Source: Sesamum alatum
Taxonomy: Eukaryota; Streptophyta; Magnoliopsida; Lamiales; Pedaliaceae
DNA: 64,000 nucleotides
Assembly: GCA_034509735.1 (NCBI GenBank)
Contig: JACGWO010000003.1
Span: forward strand, 35,052,466 to 35,116,465
Reading direction: 5' to 3'
In this document: piece by piece, positions 1-10,148 of the stretch
How the letters are laid out: the number at the start of each line of letters is the position of its first letter
Numbering within the stretch: the first letter of the stretch is position 1
Program-made: the position numbers and the translations under genes
The notes under the pieces: generated by a model
Databases searched by the model: none
Told to the model about the DNA's origin: nothing
The model's input: only the letters and a program-made list of their open reading frames with translations

Positions 1-1058
1 AGTCCCCCTTCCACCTTTGCAAGCTCAGCTTCTACTGGGGATCCCAAAGGTAAGCGTCTTACTGACCCCATTCCAACGCCTACCAAGAAGGCTAAGGGTC
101 AGCCTGGTCTCTTGACACCTCCTGCTCCTTGCCCTGCTGAAGAGAGGGCGGCGAAAAGGAACATCTATCCCGATTGGACCCTACAGGAGGACTACTCCCT
201 GCTGCTGGATGAGGGGAAGCCTAGTCGGGCTGGTGAATTTCTGAACGAGATCAGGCCACCCCAGGACAGAACGTACGCAGACAACCTGCCCCGAGCTTAG
301 GCCCTGGGCCTATTTGCTACTCACATTAGAAGGGTAAGTTCATGTATTAAACATGTTAGTGCATACTAGTAATTAAGAAAATAATGCAACCTAATTGTTT
401 TGTTTCGACGTGCAGACATGCGTGTTGGGGGCAACTTGTTCAGCTTGTTGGAGCAGGGAAGTCCTTATTTGAGGGCTCCTTTAAAAGGGTGGAAGAGCTG
501 GAGGAAGCTAACCGCAGGCTGAGGGAGGTCATCCAGAAGATGGATGAGACGTACCAGGAGGATACTGCTAGCCTGCGACATTTGGGGGAGGAGGTTATTG
601 CCCTGCATACCCGCTTGGAACAGACGGTCCTGCAGGCTGAGAGGGAAAGGAATGAGCTGATTCGCCAGTACCCCAAAACTGAGGAACGTCCAGACATGCT
701 GGAGGGTATTTGGCGGAGTCGTCTAGCTGGGTATACCAAGACTCTAGAGTTTCAGAGCCTGTTGGTGAGTAAGGCTCTGAACTACTACTACCACGGATTC
801 CAGACCTGTGTCCAGTAATTTGCTGCAGCTGGTTATCCTCCTGTCAGTGTTGATGCCTCCTTCCTGGACCAGAATGCAGGCTTGGCCACGGCTCCGGACC
901 CAGATGATAATGGAAATGCTCCACTGCCAGAGGCTCCTCCTACTGAGGATGACCTTATGTCTCTAGACCTTACTGGGCAAGTGGCAGAGGATGCAGCCCC
1001 CTTGAGATCGGAGCCTCCTGCTGCAGTTGGAAGGAAGTGTGTCTCCCTCTACTGTTAA
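1..1058 (+). pseudogene. Antisense extra ORF of the Tat element (broken)
   Basis: This is a coding-like stretch on the strand opposite to gag-pol. Frame 1 is open from the window start, with a basic, proline-rich segment followed by a RNIYPDW motif region, up to an in-frame TAG at 298-300. The frame then resumes to an apparent splice donor at 333 (AGG|GTAAGT). After a short intron with an acceptor near 414, a second exon encodes a Glu/Arg/Leu-rich segment that looks coiled-coil (about 480-680). It has one in-frame TAA at 816-818 and then an acidic Pro/Asp-rich tail ending at TAA 1056-1058. Function unknown; such ORFs are described from Tat-type elements. Start lies outside the window. Confidence 0.6.
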
Positions 1059-1918
1059 ATGAATATGTCCCCCCAGGAGAAGAACATTTTTAATTTTTCT
1101 GTTGAATATATGATACCTCCTTCGTGGGGTTTGCAAGTGCTCGGGTGTGGGCTTTAGATATTTTTGCTTTCTTTCTTCTGCTGACACTTTGATGCCAAGG
1201 ATTCTGTTTCTACCCCTCCTTATTTTTATGAATATTTTTGCTTTCCTGCAGAAGTTGTTTGCTCATTTTGAATGTGTCTATTGTTATACTTCTAATTTAT
1301 TGCATGTTAGTATAGTAGTTTGCTGGGAATGTCCCAACTTTTTTTTCACCTGCAAACAAGTACTGAAAGGATGAGGCTTTTCAAGCCTAATGTTAAGCAT
1401 GGCAAGTTTCCATTCGTACTGTTTGTTGTAAGCAAAGGTTTGACACAAACCAAGTTATCAGATGAAGATGTCTTACACGAGGAATACATACAGGTGCAAG
1501 AATGATATAACTTGTTAGGAGGTTTCCAGCTTAAGTAGGAAAACACCTGTTGCAGCAAGGTAGCAAGCCTAAATGTTGGCCAATGGCCTTTTTATGTATA
1601 ATCGCCCTGCTGGTGGAGCAGGTTGGTCAACAGCCTCCCGTCGTCAGCAGGGTATGTGTTGGTCTGGCTTGGTGGCCTTTTATTGGCAGCTTTATCCAGT
1701 AGGAGCAGAATAACACCTGATGCAATGACAAGTAAACTAGTGCTAGAAAATAGCAAGTAGATGGATAATCCAAGCAATAAGTAAGCATATGTATGCTATT
1801 ATGTGAAAGCTATCACAACTAGATAATTATGCCTTATGAGGGCAAGTTATGAAGATTTTCAGTCTAGAAAATGAACAAAGACGTGCCCTTCAGGGTCAAC
1901 TTATTAGGATTTTTGCAA
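1059..1918. other. Non-coding 3' region of the Tat element
   Basis: AT-rich sequence between the antisense ORF and the tandem repeats. Only short chance ORFs are seen and no recognisable domain. By position it is untranslated internal sequence of the retrotransposon. Confidence 0.5.
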
Positions 1919-2089
1919 CCAGTAATAGTGCGCCAGCAGAGCGGCTTATTGGGGCTCGAAGCCAGTAAAAATACGCCAGTAGAGCAGCTTATCAGAGCTC
2001 GAAGCCAGTAAGAGTGCGCCAGCAGGGCGGCGTATTAGGGCTCGAAGCCAGTAAGAGTGCGTCAGCAGGGTAACTTATCAGGGTCGAAG
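1919..2089. repeat. Four tandem copies of a 43-bp unit
   Basis: The unit begins CCAGTAAGAGTGCGCCAGCA and ends GGGCTCGAAG. Copies start at about 1919, 1962, 2005 and 2048; the last is 42 bp and more diverged. The array sits just downstream of the integrase end, inside the untranslated 3' part of the Tat element, a place where tandem arrays are known to arise in this lineage. Confidence 0.85.
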
Positions 2090-2211
2090 CTAGTAAACTA
2101 ATCAACCTGTTGATAAAACAGAGTATAGCAAAGGATCAGGAATCGCTCTTTTATTCAAGCAGTAAGTGTTGATTAAGCAGATAGTAAAGTAATGAGCATA
2201 AAGTAGGGTGT

Positions 2212-3200
2212 TCAGAGTAAAACTTCCTGAGGTTGTATCCATTCTGCGGTCGGGAGAGCTTTCTGCCATCTACATCTTTTAGTTCTTAGGCTCCGAATTT
2301 GACAATCCGGCTCACTTTGGTTGGGAGCCAGTTTTCTTACTGGTTTTAAGGCGTTGACTTGTCTCAGTACGAGATCTCCCGCCTGGAACTCTCTCCTCTT
2401 CACCTTTCTGTTGTAAGCATTGACTACTTTTTGTTTGTATCATTCCATGCGAGTTCGAGCATCTTCTCGGATTTCATCAATGAGGTCCAGGTTGGTATGC
2501 AGTAGGGCATCGTTGCTCTCCTACTCGTAGTGTTGTATCCTGAAGGATTCCAGTCATGCTTTAGCAGGGATGACGGCCTCTAAGCTGTATACCAAGTTGA
2601 AAGGAGTCTCTTATGTGGTTGATCTGGGAGTGCTCCTGTAGGACCATAGCACGCTGGGCAGGGTGTCGACCCACTGCCCTCCTACTTGCTCAAGACTGGT
2701 TTTGATGCCTTGCACCAGGATCCTATTTGTGACTCCTACCTGTCATTAGCTTAGGGATAGGCTACTGAAGTGAAGCGATGCTGGATGCCCAAGTCGACAC
2801 ACCAATCTTGAATTTTTCAACCTTGAAACTGGAAACCATTGTCAAAAATAAGAACATGAGGTAAGCCATACCTGCATATGATGTTTTTCTATAAAAATTT
2901 AATCACTTCATCCTTCGTGATTCTGACAAGGGATTCTCAATCCACCCACTTGATGAAATAGTCCACTGCTATCAGTAGGAATTTATGTTGTCCTTGTGCG
3001 ATTGGGAAGGGACCCACTATGTCCATCCCCCACTGGAAAATGGGCAAGATGCTGAAAGGGCCTTGAAGGGCTCAGCTGGCACATGGATGAGTAGGGCATG
3101 CTTCTGGCACTGCTCACACCTCCTCGCCTAGTTTATTGTGTTTTTTTCTTGAGAGTAGGCCAGAAATATCCGGCTCTTAAAGTTTTTCCTGCAAAGGCCA
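2212..3200 (-). pseudogene. Integrase region of the Tat element (broken)
   Basis: Near 2950 the minus strand encodes the integrase-core string AVDYFIKWVD, preceded by a GPFPIAQGQ-like segment near 3000. The C-terminal part at 2212-2403 reads REFQAGDLVLRQV, typical of the region after the integrase core in Gypsy elements. Several stops and frame changes lie between these pieces, so no integrase could be made. The enzyme would have inserted element cDNA into the chromosome. Confidence 0.75.
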
Positions 3201-3692
3201 TGCCACTTATATGGGATCTTTAGGATCCTTCGTGAATTTCCTGGAGCACGATTCTGCCCCTCCTCAGCTGACAGGCATCGGAGGTAGGGCTGGGAGAAGC
3301 TATGCTTGTAAAGGATTCCTCGAGCAAGGTAAACCTAGCTGCCTGGCTTCTCAGGCGAGCTGTTTTGTTTTCTTCAGCAGGAAGGATTCCTTCCTATAGG
3401 TAATCGATGAGGGGTTTCCTCTAATCTGTGCTGACTGCAAGACATGTATGTTAGTGTCAGGGGTAACCTTAGTAAGGGTCCTTATAGTGATGGTACGAGT
3501 GTTGTAGTCGGCTAGGGAGCTATCAAGCCAGGAAAGATAATCTACCTTGGTGTTCTCGGCGAGATATTTGATGGAGTTGGAAGCTTTTCAACCTGCTCTT
3601 AAGGCCACTTACTTCCTGGAGGTACCCTTCATGCGGTCCTCCTTGACATTGTAGGTGCCACCTATCTGGTTGGTTACAAGCTGAGAATCAGA

Positions 3693-3929
3693 TTAGGCGG
3701 TTACGCTCCTTGCTCCTACGTCTAGTGCCATCTTAATACCTACTATGAGGGCTTCATATTGAGCTTCATTGTTCGAAGCCTTGAAGTCAAACCTCAGGGC
3801 GAATTCCAGCTCATCTCCTTCCGAGCTAGTCAGCACGATACCTGCTCCACTACCCTTATATTTAGAGGAGCCATCCACATGGAGTAGCCATGTTCCTTCA
3901 TCTTCTTCAGCTAGTGCAATTTCAGTCAT
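3693..3929 (-). pseudogene. Second (archaeal-type) RNase H domain of the Tat element
   Basis: A 78-residue open stretch begins near a WLLHVDGSS motif and continues with GSGAGIVL and NNEAQYEALI, the usual strings of the additional RNase H in Tat elements. The catalytic Asp in VDGSS and Glu in NEAQYE are visible. The frame is closed on both sides by stops, so it is an isolated remnant of the polyprotein. RNase H removes RNA from the RNA:DNA hybrid during reverse transcription. Confidence 0.8.
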
Positions 3930-4004
3930 GAAGTCAGCGAGGGCCTGACCTTTGATAGTCGTTCTAAGCTGATAGAAAATGTCATACTCGCTGAGCTCAA
4001 TAGC

Positions 4005-4560
4005 TCATTTAATCATCCTGCCAGAAGTCTCAGCTTTCCCCAATGTAGTTCGCAGGGGAGTGTTAGTGCGCACAGTAATAGAATGTGATAGAAAGTAAGG
4101 GCGTAATTTTCTAGCAGTTATTACCAGGGCAAATTCCATTTTTTCTACCTCAGGGTAAAGCTGTTCAGCGCTATGTAATACCTTGCTAACGTAGTATATA
4201 GGTTTCTGTACTCCATCCTCCTCCTTGATGAGCACGGAACTCACAGCATGCTAACCTGCAGCAAGGTATAAGTATAATGTCTCACTAGGTAAGGGTTTGG
4301 TGAGTAAAGGCAGCTCGGCGAGGTAAGCCTTCAGGTCCAGGAAAGCTTATTGGCAAGCTTCATCCCATTCAAAGTACTTGGCAGTTCATTAAACTTAGTT
4401 GGTGGTAACCCTGCGAGGCATCTATTAAACTTAACAGTTCATGACTGTAGGTGGAATCCACCAGCTGGTCTATACGAGATAAGGGAGAGAAATCCTTAGG
4501 ACATGCCTTAATTCACATCTCGAAAATCGACACACATGCGTCATTTATTACCTGGCTTAG
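4005..4560 (-). pseudogene. RT remnant with deleted core, joined to gypsy-type RNase H
   Basis: At 4005-4244 the minus strand encodes KPIYYVSKVLHSAEQLYPEVEK, cut here to the core YYVSKVLHSAEQLYPEVEK, the classic Gypsy RNase H segment after RT. Upstream, near 4460-4560, fragments resemble the early RT motifs (INKACPKDF-like, then SLIDASQGYHQ). The two blocks meet near 4395, so the palm region with the Y/F-x-D-D catalytic motif is missing. Stops occur within the remaining parts. Confidence 0.75.
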
Positions 4561-5019
4561 GGAAAAATACCACATTGGATAACCACTAGGGGAATTGGAT
4601 CTTCTTGACGTGCTATGCATCAAGAAGCTTGCTTACTTCCTCCTGGATGACCTTGTCCTTCTTAGGACCGATATGTCATTTCTTCTGCTTCACAGGATGG
4701 AAGGTTGGATCCAAGTTCAGGCTATGAACTGCAATGCTGAGGTCAATATCCACTAGGTCCCGGGCTGTCCAGGTGAAGACATCTACGTTTTCCTGCAAAA
4801 AGGTGGTTAATCGCCCTGCTAAATCGGGGTTCAGCTGGGAGCTAATCTTGGTGATTTTGTCCGGCTCTCCAGTACTAGTTGAATATTCAGCAGCTCCTCA
4901 GTGGGCTGGACTCGAGGATGAATCTCGTTTCCTTTCTTATCATGTTGCATGGATCTTTTCCTATTCTCCTTGCTGGGCTGGGAAAGGTCTATCTCCATGT
5001 TTTTTCTTGTTGCCTTCTT

Positions 5020-5502
5020 TTACTGATTCGACGTAGCATTTTGGGCAGTGTATTGGTCACCAGTGACTTCTTCTACTCCTGATCCGGTAAGGAATTTCAA
5101 CTTCATGTGGTAGGTGGAGACAACAACTTGAAAGGCGTTCAGATGGGGTCGTCCTAGAATGACGTTGTAAGTCGAGGGCATGTCCACTATGAGGAAGCGG
5201 ATCATTTTGGTCTTCTTGTTGGGCTCTACCCCTGAGGATAGGGGGAGCAGGATCTGTCCCAGGGGATGCACAACCTCCCCTGCAAAGCCATACAGTGAAG
5301 TGTCTATCGGCTCCAACGGGATATCACCAAGCTCCATCTGCCGGTAGAACTCATAGAAGAAGATATTTGCAGAACTGCCAGAATCCACAAAAATACGTTG
5401 AACAGTGTAGTTAGCAAGAGTGGCAGAAATAATAAGTGCATCATTATGAGGTAAATGAACTCCCTGTATATCAGCAGGTCGAAATGGATCATAGGATCCC
5501 AT
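5020..5502 (-). pseudogene. Aspartic protease domain of the Tat element
   Basis: An open stretch of 160 residues contains VDSGSSANIFF, with the D-S-G active-site triad of retroviral-type proteases. LYGFAGE and the YNVILGRPHLN segment follow, all standard for plant Gypsy proteases. The domain is open but detached from gag and RT by stops. It would have cut the gag-pol polyprotein. Confidence 0.85.
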
Positions 5503-5809
5503 GCTAGTGGTTTGTGGTCGAGCTCCATCACTGCTCTAGCAACACGGGCATGGGCGCGCCTGGCTCTACTAGAGTCCCCATCAGTAGGTCCTCCTGTAGT
5601 CATGCGAATTACCCCCTTAGCAGGGGTGTTCTCTGGGCTTTGTTCCTTAGGGGAATTTTTCTTTTCTGTGCTCCCTTTTGGGAGGATCAAGAACCTACTC
5701 CTTGCTGCTACAGGAGCCACGATGGCGGGTGCACTCTTCCTTCTATTCACAATGTCGGTCCTTGTCGGCGTAATCTTTTAGGTAGCTGACCTGGATGAGT
5801 TATTCTATT

Positions 5810-6512
5810 TCTTGTCTTAGCTGGCGATATTTGTTAGTGTCGTGCCCGTACTCCCTGTGTTACTTGCAGAAATATTTAGATTTAGGCTATTGAGGGCCTT
5901 CCTCCGAGCCTTTGGGCCATTGTAAGGCAAGATGGTGATCTATGGCCATCAGCATATGTGATGGGTTGGTGATCAGTGGGTGTAGTGCCCCCTTTCTGAC
6001 CAGCCGATCATCCTCGAGGTTCATGTACTTCTCTGCACAAGCTAATACTTTATGAAAATTAGCTGTTGGTTTCTTTGCCAATGATTCGAATAGTGGTCCA
6101 ACTTAGAGTCCCCAAGTGAGTGCGGTGATCAGCACCTCCTGGTGAGCAATAGGGACTTCCAGGACAGCATTGTTGAAACATTGCATGTAGGCTCTTAGTG
6201 TCTTTTTTCCTCCTGCTTGACCCGAAAAGGCTGATAGCCGATTTTCGGTACTTCTTGCTGCTAGCAAACTGGTGTAGGAAAAGGGCTAAATTTTGCAAAA
6301 GATCTAACTGATCCAGTTGGGAACTGGTCGAACCATTGTTGAGAAAAATTGGTTAGTATAGTAAGAAAAATACGGCATTTAATACCATCAGTATACCTGT
6401 GCAGCAGGGCTGCATCTTTGAACTTACGCATATGTTCAGCCGGGTCAGTAGTGACATTGTAGGCAAGTAGATGGGAAGGTGCTCGAAAGTGAGCAGGGTG
6501 CTCTTCCGTCAT
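5810..6512 (-). pseudogene. gag region of the Tat element (broken)
   Basis: Minus-strand fragments read AEHMRKFKDAALLHRYTDG, then WFDQFPTGSVRSF, then a LHQFASSKKYRKSA segment, matching the retrotransposon gag domain (capsid-like) of plant Gypsy elements. Frame changes near 6280 and 6060-6300 split the domain into three pieces. The region from 5503 to 5810 holds the low-complexity spacer between gag and protease. Confidence 0.75.
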
Positions 6513-7493
6513 GGTGTCTTAAAAGGAATACCAAGATCTGCTGGCAAAGTATTTCTGGTTATCTGTTAGCGAAGCTTAACCACCTCCTTCCTGAGGGCTT
6601 GCCAAATCTCAAGAGGTTTGAAAAATGGGTTGTCTCCTTGTTGGCGGAGCCAGTAGGGAGAGATTTGTCTTGTTGTTGCCCAACAGGGGCATGTTCGTCC
6701 ATCGGTTGACTTTCAGGCGTTCCTCCTAGATCCCACTAGAAATAGGGTCCTGATGACCCAATGCCAAAGAGGTGAAGTGTAGCAGCTCCGTCCCATTTAT
6801 CATTGCTTTCTGTTAAAAAGAAAGCACAATCAGTAGCCCTTGGCCTTAGGGGGCGGATCAAGCAAGAGCTTTTTTTTGCCTTGTGTGTGGTACTTACTCG
6901 ACTAACCGGGGAGGAGGTAGAAGGACAGGAGGTGTATGTAGGCTTGACTTCGAAATAGTAAAGTAGAAATAAAGATGAAATAGTGGGTGGAAACTCATCC
7001 CCGAAATCGGAACATAGCGTAGGCTTCAAAAGAAGCAATAGGAGGATGGCCCCGAAAGAGAAACGGAATCCGAGGCAAGGACAAGGGAGGAACCATTTTT
7101 GAGAAAACTCTTTCCTTATAGTTGGAGGGAACCCTTACCCTAACATAACGTGGGAGCCACGGAAAATTGAGTAATGGTCTCCACTATGAACTGGCTGAGG
7201 TGCTCGTACAGGAGCGGATCCAAAACAGCAGGAGCAGGACCTGGGTTGGACATCGGGGCTGAAAGGTCGTCGCTCGGAGCAACAGCGGCACCAGCTGAGG
7301 CAGGGAAATCGACAACTGGAACCGAGAGGCCACGAGTTGGAACTGGGTCATTAGCTGGAGCGAGAGCGTTGGTGGCGCTCCTTCTGTTCAGGAGGTAGGA
7401 CTGTAGATCCTACTGCAGCAGGGAGAGATGCATATACAGAGAAAGATCCAACGTTATTTGAATCGGCCATTTCTCATGCCAAAGCTCAAGTTT
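6513..7493 (-). other. 5' untranslated region of the Tat element
   Basis: No domain is recognised between gag and the primer-binding site. The plus-strand ORF at 7174-7398 (Gly/Ala/Thr-rich) is most likely a chance ORF in GC-richer leader sequence. A leader of about 1 kb is ordinary for this lineage. Confidence 0.45.
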
Positions 7494-7511
7494 CCCCATA
7501 AACGGCGCCAA
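7494..7511 (-). other. Primer-binding site
   Basis: On the minus strand the LTR end (CATCA) is followed by TTGGCGCCGTTTATGGGG, the typical TGGCGCC-type primer-binding site of plant Gypsy elements, where a host tRNA primes minus-strand DNA synthesis. The tRNA species was not determined. Confidence 0.8.
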
Positions 7512-8315
7512 TGATGTGTACCGGAGTCCAGCAGCACCACAAACTATCGAGGGATCTTCACGAAAGTCCGAGATTGTAAGGGAGACCTACAGAGAGGGGT
7601 TAGCACTCCGATGCTTAAGTCAGTAATGTTCGACTGAATAAAATAAAGGAAAAACTTGAAAAAAGTGAGACTAATGGTAAAGTGGTATGTTGTAGTGATA
7701 ATCCGTTTGAGAATATGCTGAAAAAATAGCTGAAAATTGGAGAGAAGATCATCTGCAAAGTGAGTGCCAAGATAGTATAGATGTTGCATGAAAGTTGTGT
7801 GGATCTGAATTATCCCGAATGACTGCACAATGTGCTCTTTTATAGCTGGTGTTAACCCAATTTCGGAGTAATTAAGTTAAGTGCCATATATTATTTAAAA
7901 CCTTGGGAAGTCAGCTTCTCAACCCAATAAACCACGTGAGAATCGAAATTGAATTGGTGAAGATATAGTCGTTTGAGTCAATCCTGCCACATCTGTCATG
8001 TTTTTTGGAAAAACAATTACCTGCTGAGAAAGACCCGGACTCCGGCCAATCTATTGGGAATTTGGATGAGATTTTTTCCGTATGACATGGCCCTATGTGT
8101 TGGCCAGCTGTGTGATGTGAAATTCGAGTTGTTTGATGACTAGGCTTGTTGTACGAGCCTCTTTCGTGGGCCTGCTAGGTTAGTGCATAATAATTGGGCT
8201 TATGTATGAAAGTCCTTACTGTTTTGGGCTTGATGGCCTTGACCTGTTAGGTTGCCTAGCCTGGAGGCCTACTCTTAACTCTTGGTCTAACCTAGTTTAT
8301 GTTGAGGGGGCATCA
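7512..8315 (-). repeat. 5' LTR of the Tat element
   Basis: 804 bp bounded on the plus strand by TGATG at 7512 and CATCA at 8311-8315, a perfect 5-bp inverted terminus. It abuts the primer-binding site. Related but diverged sequence recurs at 58.34-58.96 kb and from 59.06 kb. Confidence 0.8.
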
Positions 8316-8741
8316 AGTAAACTTTTGAACTCGGCTCGAGCTCTATTCTGTTAGTGTAAAAATAATAAAGTATATTTAAAAAGATCAAATCACCGGAGAT
8401 CAACTCATGTTTGATACATTAAAGTTCGTTGAACTTGATTTTTGAATCTCGATAATTTTCAAATAAACTTGAACAATAATTTGTTCGACTTGACTTGAAA
8501 CATTTACAGCCCTACGTGCCTCGCTTTCATTTAGTTAAATTCATGGGCCCAACGAAGTTTGATCCAACCGAACCTAACCGAAGTTGCACTCTTCCCTGTT
8601 GGGCCTATAGGTGCTGCTTAGTTGTGATTTAATTGGGCCATGGGCCCAAATCAAGATGTTATCCACTTTGAGCCTGAATTCTGTCTTCTCAATTCTTGAC
8701 CATTGAAGTTCCCGTCACTTAACTAGTCCGGTTTTCCTTAA
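8316..8741. other. Intergenic region upstream of the YkgJ-type gene
   Basis: AT-moderate sequence between the LTR edge and the start codon at 8742. It must contain the promoter and 5' leader of the next gene. I see no clear core-promoter motif to point at. Confidence 0.4.
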
Positions 8742-9882
8742 ATGTTACACGCGGCGGCGGCGGCTCAGTCTCCACCGTGTTTTGCCGCCGTGCGAGCGGC
8801 GGCGAGCAAGAGACCACCCTCGCAGGCTCAAAAGAGAACCCAAAGCCAGAAGCCGACCACAACCACCACCCACGGGTTCGGCGGCAAGAAGAAAGATCCT
8901 GTGTGGCAGTGCGTGCAGAACTGTGGAGCTTGCTGCAAGCTCGACAAGGGCCCCACTTTTCCTTCCCCTGATGAAATCTTCGACGACCCTTCTGACATCC
9001 AGGTCTATGTTCCATAACTTTCTTGCATGATAAGTATGATTATGTGGATTGTGTGTGTGTATGTCAAGGACTCGTCCTCTGTATGTATATGTATATATAT
9101 TTCTTGAGTTTGTGTATGTATAAGTGAAGAGAGTTTTGTAGATGTTGAATGCGCGGATGTTTGTTTGCACTTTTCAGTTGTATAAAAGCTTGGTTGGTGA
9201 AGATGGATGGTGCATACACTACGATAAGAGCTCAAGAAAATGTTCCATTTATGCTGGTGAATGCATTTTCTTTGTCAATTCGTTGAGTTTGTATTTGGAT
9301 CGAATGATTTAAAATTATGAATTTCAAATCCTTCATAACAAATCTTTTTAATTTATTTGAATAATTATAAATTTAAAGTATAGCAAATTCTTCAATTTTT
9401 ATTTTGATCTTTGTTTTGTTGAATAATGATGAATTTCAATTCTTTTTTCAAATGAACTAGCTTAAAATACTTTTTTCAAATCCTTTTCTCAAATCCAAAT
9501 TCATCGGCTCAAATGCACCCTTAACTAACGTTGTAATTGTGCTCTTTTCATATTTCAACTTTTGTTTCTTGTTTTTTGGCTGTAGAGCGTCCGTATTTTT
9601 GCCGGGTTGAGCCAGAGGTTTTTGATACATTATACGGGATAGACAAGAAAAAGTTCAACAAGGAGGCGTGCAGGTATGCTGACCTCAACCCTTTTAGTTC
9701 AAGCTTTTGCTTGCATGAATTGTGGAAAGGAATTGTTTGGGATGTGTTTTTTAGTTATTGTAATAAGAGATGTGTTCATTTGCATCAGTTGCTGTGTGGA
9801 CACAATTAAAGCTGTGTATGGAACACAGTCAGAAGAATTGAAGAAGTTCAACCATGCTGTGTGGAGTAGCAGTTCAAGATGA
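8742..9882 (+). CDS. Zinc/iron-chelating (YkgJ-type) cysteine-cluster protein
   Basis: Four exons: 8742-9002, 9178-9256, 9586-9673, 9789-9882 (522 nt, 173 aa), all with GT-AG borders and in frame. Residues 1-45 are rich in Ala, Ser, Arg and Thr with almost no acidic residues, suggesting an organelle (probably plastid) transit peptide. The mature part starts with CVQNCGACCKLDKGP, the Cx3CxxCC cluster of the YkgJ/UPF0153 family. It continues with GWCIHYD, CSIYAERPYFCRVEP and a final EACSCCVDTI segment, giving about ten conserved cysteines. The family is thought to bind iron or zinc; the plant protein has no assigned reaction. The gene is convergent with the next one (267 bp between stops). Confidence 0.88.
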
Positions 9883-10148
9883 TGAATCTTGCCTCCTGTC
9901 TCTAGATTTATCCTTTGACAGATGATTCTTTGTAAGAAACAAGATTCAAGAACAGTTTCAATAGCAACATTTCTCCAAAATTTCAGCATTTGAGAAGTTT
10001 TTTTTAGTTCCTATGCTGTCAAAAAAGAGCAGGACCGTGCTAGGCATGTCGAGCTGTCTGTCAAAACTGAGTATTCACACCTATGCTTATAGTTTTGTAG
10101 GAAAATCGCCCCTTTGCAGTGGACAAATTTAATATACGTACAATGATC

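Larger units (their letters stand above)
1..8315 (-). mobile_element. Decayed Tat-lineage Ty3/Gypsy retrotransposon (3' end outside window)
   Basis: Read on the minus strand the order is LTR, primer-binding site, gag, aspartic protease, RT remnant, gypsy-type RNase H, a second archaeal-type RNase H, integrase. A further ORF lies downstream in the opposite orientation. Two RNase H domains plus an antisense extra ORF are known marks of the Tat lineage. Every domain is interrupted by stops or frame changes and the RT core is deleted, so the copy cannot be autonomous. Only the 5' LTR (7512-8315) is in the window; the second LTR and the flanking duplication lie left of position 1. Lineage assignment is from domain order and sequence feel, not a tree. 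Confidence 0.85.

Noticed and set aside
440..739. 99-codon minus-strand ORF opposite the antisense Tat ORF
   Set aside because: It mirrors the coiled-coil reading frame on the plus strand and is Ser/Arg-rich as expected from antisense of Glu/Leu codons.
8742..9170. Alternative frames and a 141-codon minus-strand ORF over exon 1 of the YkgJ-type gene
   Set aside because: The spliced plus-strand model gives the conserved Cx3CxxCC protein; the other frames are shadows.
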